The notes under the pieces are model-generated. The model did no database searches. It was not told where the DNA came from and saw nothing but the letters and a program-made list of their open reading frames with translations. Below are positions 5,416-7,072 of a stretch of 7,072 nt of DNA, piece after piece. Source of the stretch: Pirellulales bacterium (GTDB taxonomy: Bacteria; Planctomycetota; Planctomycetia; Pirellulales; JAICIG01). Position 1 is the first letter of the stretch, and the number at the start of each line of letters is the position of its first letter. Both the position numbers and the translations under genes were made by a program. The stretch lies in assembly GCA_025924495.1 (NCBI GenBank), contig JAICIG010000410.1, positions 1 to 7,072 on the forward strand, given 5' to 3'.

Positions 5416-6726
5416 CTACAAATAGGTGTTGATCAGGTTCTCGATCATTTCCTGACGGCCGCTCTTGTTGGGCGTGATCTCGCCCTTGTCGAGCATGTAT
5501 TTCTCGAGCGAGGCGAAGCTGGCCTTGCCCGCTTCGATCTCGGCGCCAACGCCGGAATCCCACGAGCTGTAACGTTCTTTGACGATCTTGTCCAAGGCCC
5601 CGTCCGCGCGGATCGCGGCGGCAATCTTCAGCCCGCGGGCGAAGGCGTCCATGCCGCCGATGTGGGCGTGGAACAGATCGACCGGCTCGAAGCTTTCGCG
5701 GCGCACTTTGGCGTCGAAGTTTACGCCGCCCGGCGCCAGCCCGCCGTATTTCAGAATTGAAAGCATGCACTGCGTCGTGAGATAAATGTCCGTGGGGAAC
5801 TGGTCGGTGTCCCAGCCCAACAGCAAATCGCCGGTGTTGGCGTCGATCGAACCCAAGAAGCCCTGGGCGCCGGCATATTCCAGCTCGTGATGCATCGTGT
5901 GGCCGGCCAGCGTGGCGTGGTTGGTTTCGATGTTCATCTTGACCTTGTCGGCGAGGCCATTGGCTCGCAGGAAATTGATGCAGGCCGCGCAGTCGAAGTC
6001 GTACTGGTGCTTGGTCGGTTCCTTCGGTTTAGGCTCGAACAGGAACTGCCCGGTGAAGCCGATCTGCTTGGCGTAATCGACCGCCATGTGCATAAAGCGA
6101 GCCAAGTGATCCAGCTCCCGCTTCATGTCGGTGTTCCAGAGGTTCATGTAGCCTTCGCGGCCGCCCCAGAACACATAGTTCTCGCCGCCCAGTTCCTTCG
6201 TCACCTCAATCGCCTTCTTCACCTGGGCTGCGGCATAGGCGAAGGCATCGGCATTGCAACTGGTGGCGGCGCCGTGCATGAAGCGAGGGTTGCTGAAGAG
6301 GTTGGCGGTACCCCAGAGCAACTTGATACCGGTCCGCTGCTGCTCTTCTTTGAGCGCCTTCACGATCGCGTCGAGGTTCTTATTGCTTTCGGCCAGCGTG
6401 GCGCCCTCGGGGGCGACGTCGCGATCGTGAAAGCAGTAGAAGCCGGCGCCGAGCTTTTCCATAAACTCGAAGGCGACCTTCACGCGGTTCTTGGCGTTTT
6501 CAACCGAATCGTGGGCCGCTTCCCAGGGGCGGTGCATCGTACCGGGGCCAAACGGGTCACTGCCCGTGCCTCGGAACGTGTGCCAGTAGGCCACGCTGAA
6601 GCGAAAGTGGTCCTTCATCGGCTTGCCTTCGACCACTTCGTCAGGGTTGTAATGATGGAACGCGAGCGGGTTCTTGCTCTTGGGGCCTTCGAACGGAATC
6701 TTGCTGATTTCGGGGAAAGCGGGCAT
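5416..6726 (-). CDS. xylA: Xylose isomerase (EC 5.3.1.5), class II
   Basis: XylA converts D-xylose to D-xylulose (and D-glucose to D-fructose) in the cytoplasm, the first step of the bacterial isomerase pathway. The 436-residue protein is full length against E. coli XylA (440 aa) and begins with a class II N-terminus ([14 protein letters not shown]). Key residues are intact, each one lower than in E. coli: His100 and Asp103 in CFHDRD, Glu231 and Lys233 in [16 protein letters not shown], Glu267 and His270 in NIETNH, Asp295 in GSIDANTGD, Asp306 and Asp308 in [10 protein letters not shown], and Asp338 in GGVNFDAK. The frame is open 50 codons further upstream, but that part has no homology to the family and lacks a ribosome site, whereas GAGAGG lies eight bases before the ATG at 6726. 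No xylulokinase, transporter or XylR gene is adjacent; a possible promoter is listed upstream. Confidence 0.97.
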   Translation of the reverse strand: MPAFPEISKIPFEGPKSKNPLAFHHYNPDEVVEGKPMKDHFRFSVAYWHTFRGTGSDPFGPGTMHRPWEAAHDSVENAKNRVKVAFEFMEKLGAGFYCFHDRDVAPEGATLAESNKNLDAIVKALKEEQQRTGIKLLWGTANLFSNPRFMHGAATSCNADAFAYAAAQVKKAIEVTKELGGENYVFWGGREGYMNLWNTDMKRELDHLARFMHMAVDYAKQIGFTGQFLFEPKPKEPTKHQYDFDCAACINFLRANGLADKVKMNIETNHATLAGHTMHHELEYAGAQGFLGSIDANTGDLLLGWDTDQFPTDIYLTTQCMLSILKYGGLAPGGVNFDAKVRRESFEPVDLFHAHIGGMDAFARGLKIAAAIRADGALDKIVKERYSSWDSGVGAEIEAGKASFASLEKYMLDKGEITPNKSGRQEMIENLINTYL

Positions 6727-6734
6727 GGCTGGGA

Positions 6735-6740
6735 CCTCTC
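6735..6740 (-). promoter_or_regulatory. Ribosome binding site that fixes the xylA start
   Basis: The minus strand reads GAGAGG, then TCCCAGCC, then ATG. This purine-rich site at eight bases spacing supports the start at 6726 rather than the longer in-frame ATG codons at 6876 and 6792. Confidence 0.7.
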
Positions 6741-6790
6741 GGACGGTCAACGGGTTGCGTGCAGGAATCGATTGGTTATCAGAAACCGGC

Positions 6791-6819
6791 ATCGTGCCAG
6801 ATTCCCCTGCGGATGGCAA
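6791..6819 (-). promoter_or_regulatory. Possible sigma70-type promoter of xylA
   Basis: On the minus strand TTGCCA (6814-6819, five of six to the -35 consensus) is followed after exactly 17 bases by CACGAT (6791-6796, three of six to the -10). It lies about 65 bases upstream of the xylA ATG, in the 210-base gap after the dehydrogenase gene. The -10 is weak. I saw no clear inverted-repeat operator for a XylR-type regulator next to it. Confidence 0.25.
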
Positions 6820-6936
6820 CCGGCAGGGCGAAGAGTGAAGGGAGAGGAGGCCCGAATCAGAAGGGGAATCCGGCAATAAGAAAATCGGGTTCGCCGCGCC
6901 CTAGCTTCCGCCTCCTGACTCGAATCCGCTTCTGCA

Positions 6937-7072
6937 TTACGTCGTCTTCCGCACGAGCCAATCGGCCAGCCGAGGGGAGAGTTGCATGAGGGCGAACAAG
7001 AGTCTCGCGGCGGGCGGAAAAACCAGCTCGCCGCGGCGTCGCTCGCAGGCGCGGAGGATTGCCGCGGCGAGC
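6937..7072 (-). CDS. Short-chain dehydrogenase/reductase, C-terminal fragment (5' end outside window)
   Basis: The frame runs in from the right edge and stops at TAA (6937-6939), giving 44 complete codons with no start in the window. The peptide contains AILRACERRRGELVFPP, then AARLLFALMQLSPRLADWLV and RKTT. This resembles the C-terminal end of a group of SDR family NAD(P)-dependent oxidoreductases, where an AI-x-RAI-x-RR segment is followed by a hydrophobic LLxxLxxLSPRLADWLL-type helix. The catalytic YxxxK and the Rossmann glycine motif would lie outside the window, so the assignment rests on this tail alone. It is upstream of xylA on the same strand with a 210-base gap, so co-transcription is possible but not obvious. 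Confidence 0.7.
   Translation of the reverse strand, partial: LAAAILRACERRRGELVFPPAARLLFALMQLSPRLADWLVRKTT

Noticed and set aside
6787..6805. Sigma54-type promoter before xylA (TGGCACG on the minus strand)
   Set aside because: The -24-like TGGCACG is present, but the required TTGC five bases later is absent (CGGT is found instead).
6727..6876. 50-codon N-terminal extension of xylA
   Set aside because: The added peptide has no similarity to XylA proteins, while the internal ATG has a good ribosome site and gives the family's usual length.
5887..6879. 330-codon open frame on the plus strand opposite xylA
   Set aside because: It lies entirely antisense to a clear, complete xylose isomerase and its translation has no recognisable motif; high-GC coding DNA often leaves long open antisense frames.

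Overview
The window looks like chromosomal DNA from a planctomycete, most likely in or near the Pirellulales. This is inferred from several signs: a secreted DUF1080 protein, a small protein with the N-terminal RRFQFSL-plus-membrane-anchor pattern common in that phylum, an alpha/beta hydrolase with a long helical N-terminal part, moderately high GC, loosely packed genes, and short heptameric repeats near gene ends. I see no rRNA, tRNA, CRISPR array, insertion sequence or phage gene.

Plus strand, left part (1-3771): a large alpha/beta hydrolase (GHSMGG serine motif) whose 5' end lies outside the window; a 115-residue three-helix membrane protein of unknown function; a 218-residue secreted DUF1080 (3-keto-disaccharide hydrolase family) protein; and a 91-residue membrane-anchored hypothetical protein starting at GTG. 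A possible 49-codon single-helix membrane ORF lies on the minus strand at 3330-3479.

Middle (3772-4793): a 344-base non-coding gap ends in a perfect heptamer tandem array (12 units, 3993-4076). A complete YihX-like HAD hydrolase follows. It converges, with only 5 bases between stop codons, on the minus-strand genes.

Minus strand, right part (4799-7072), in transcription order: the last 44 codons of a probable short-chain dehydrogenase entering from the right edge; a complete class II xylose isomerase (xylA) with all expected metal ligands and catalytic residues; a terminator-like hairpin; then two tandem paralogous mini-proteins, each one membrane helix plus a CX2C-X10-CX2C zinc ribbon. XylA converts D-xylose to D-xylulose. 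No xylulokinase, transporter or regulator is present, so its pathway partners must be elsewhere. With the DUF1080 protein and the esterase-like hydrolase, the theme is loosely polysaccharide or sugar breakdown, but the genes do not form one clear operon.

The most unusual signal is a heptamer family, GGAAnnC, found at four places: inside the 3' end of the DUF1080 gene, as the array before the HAD gene, inside the 3' end of the HAD gene, and directly after the xylA stop codon. At the three gene ends it reads in the same sense as the gene. The 14-bp form has no stop codon in any of six frames, and in two genes it encodes part of a C-terminal tail beyond the conserved domain. No complete new defence or metabolic system is evident; the repeat family and the duplicated zinc-ribbon membrane proteins are the best leads.
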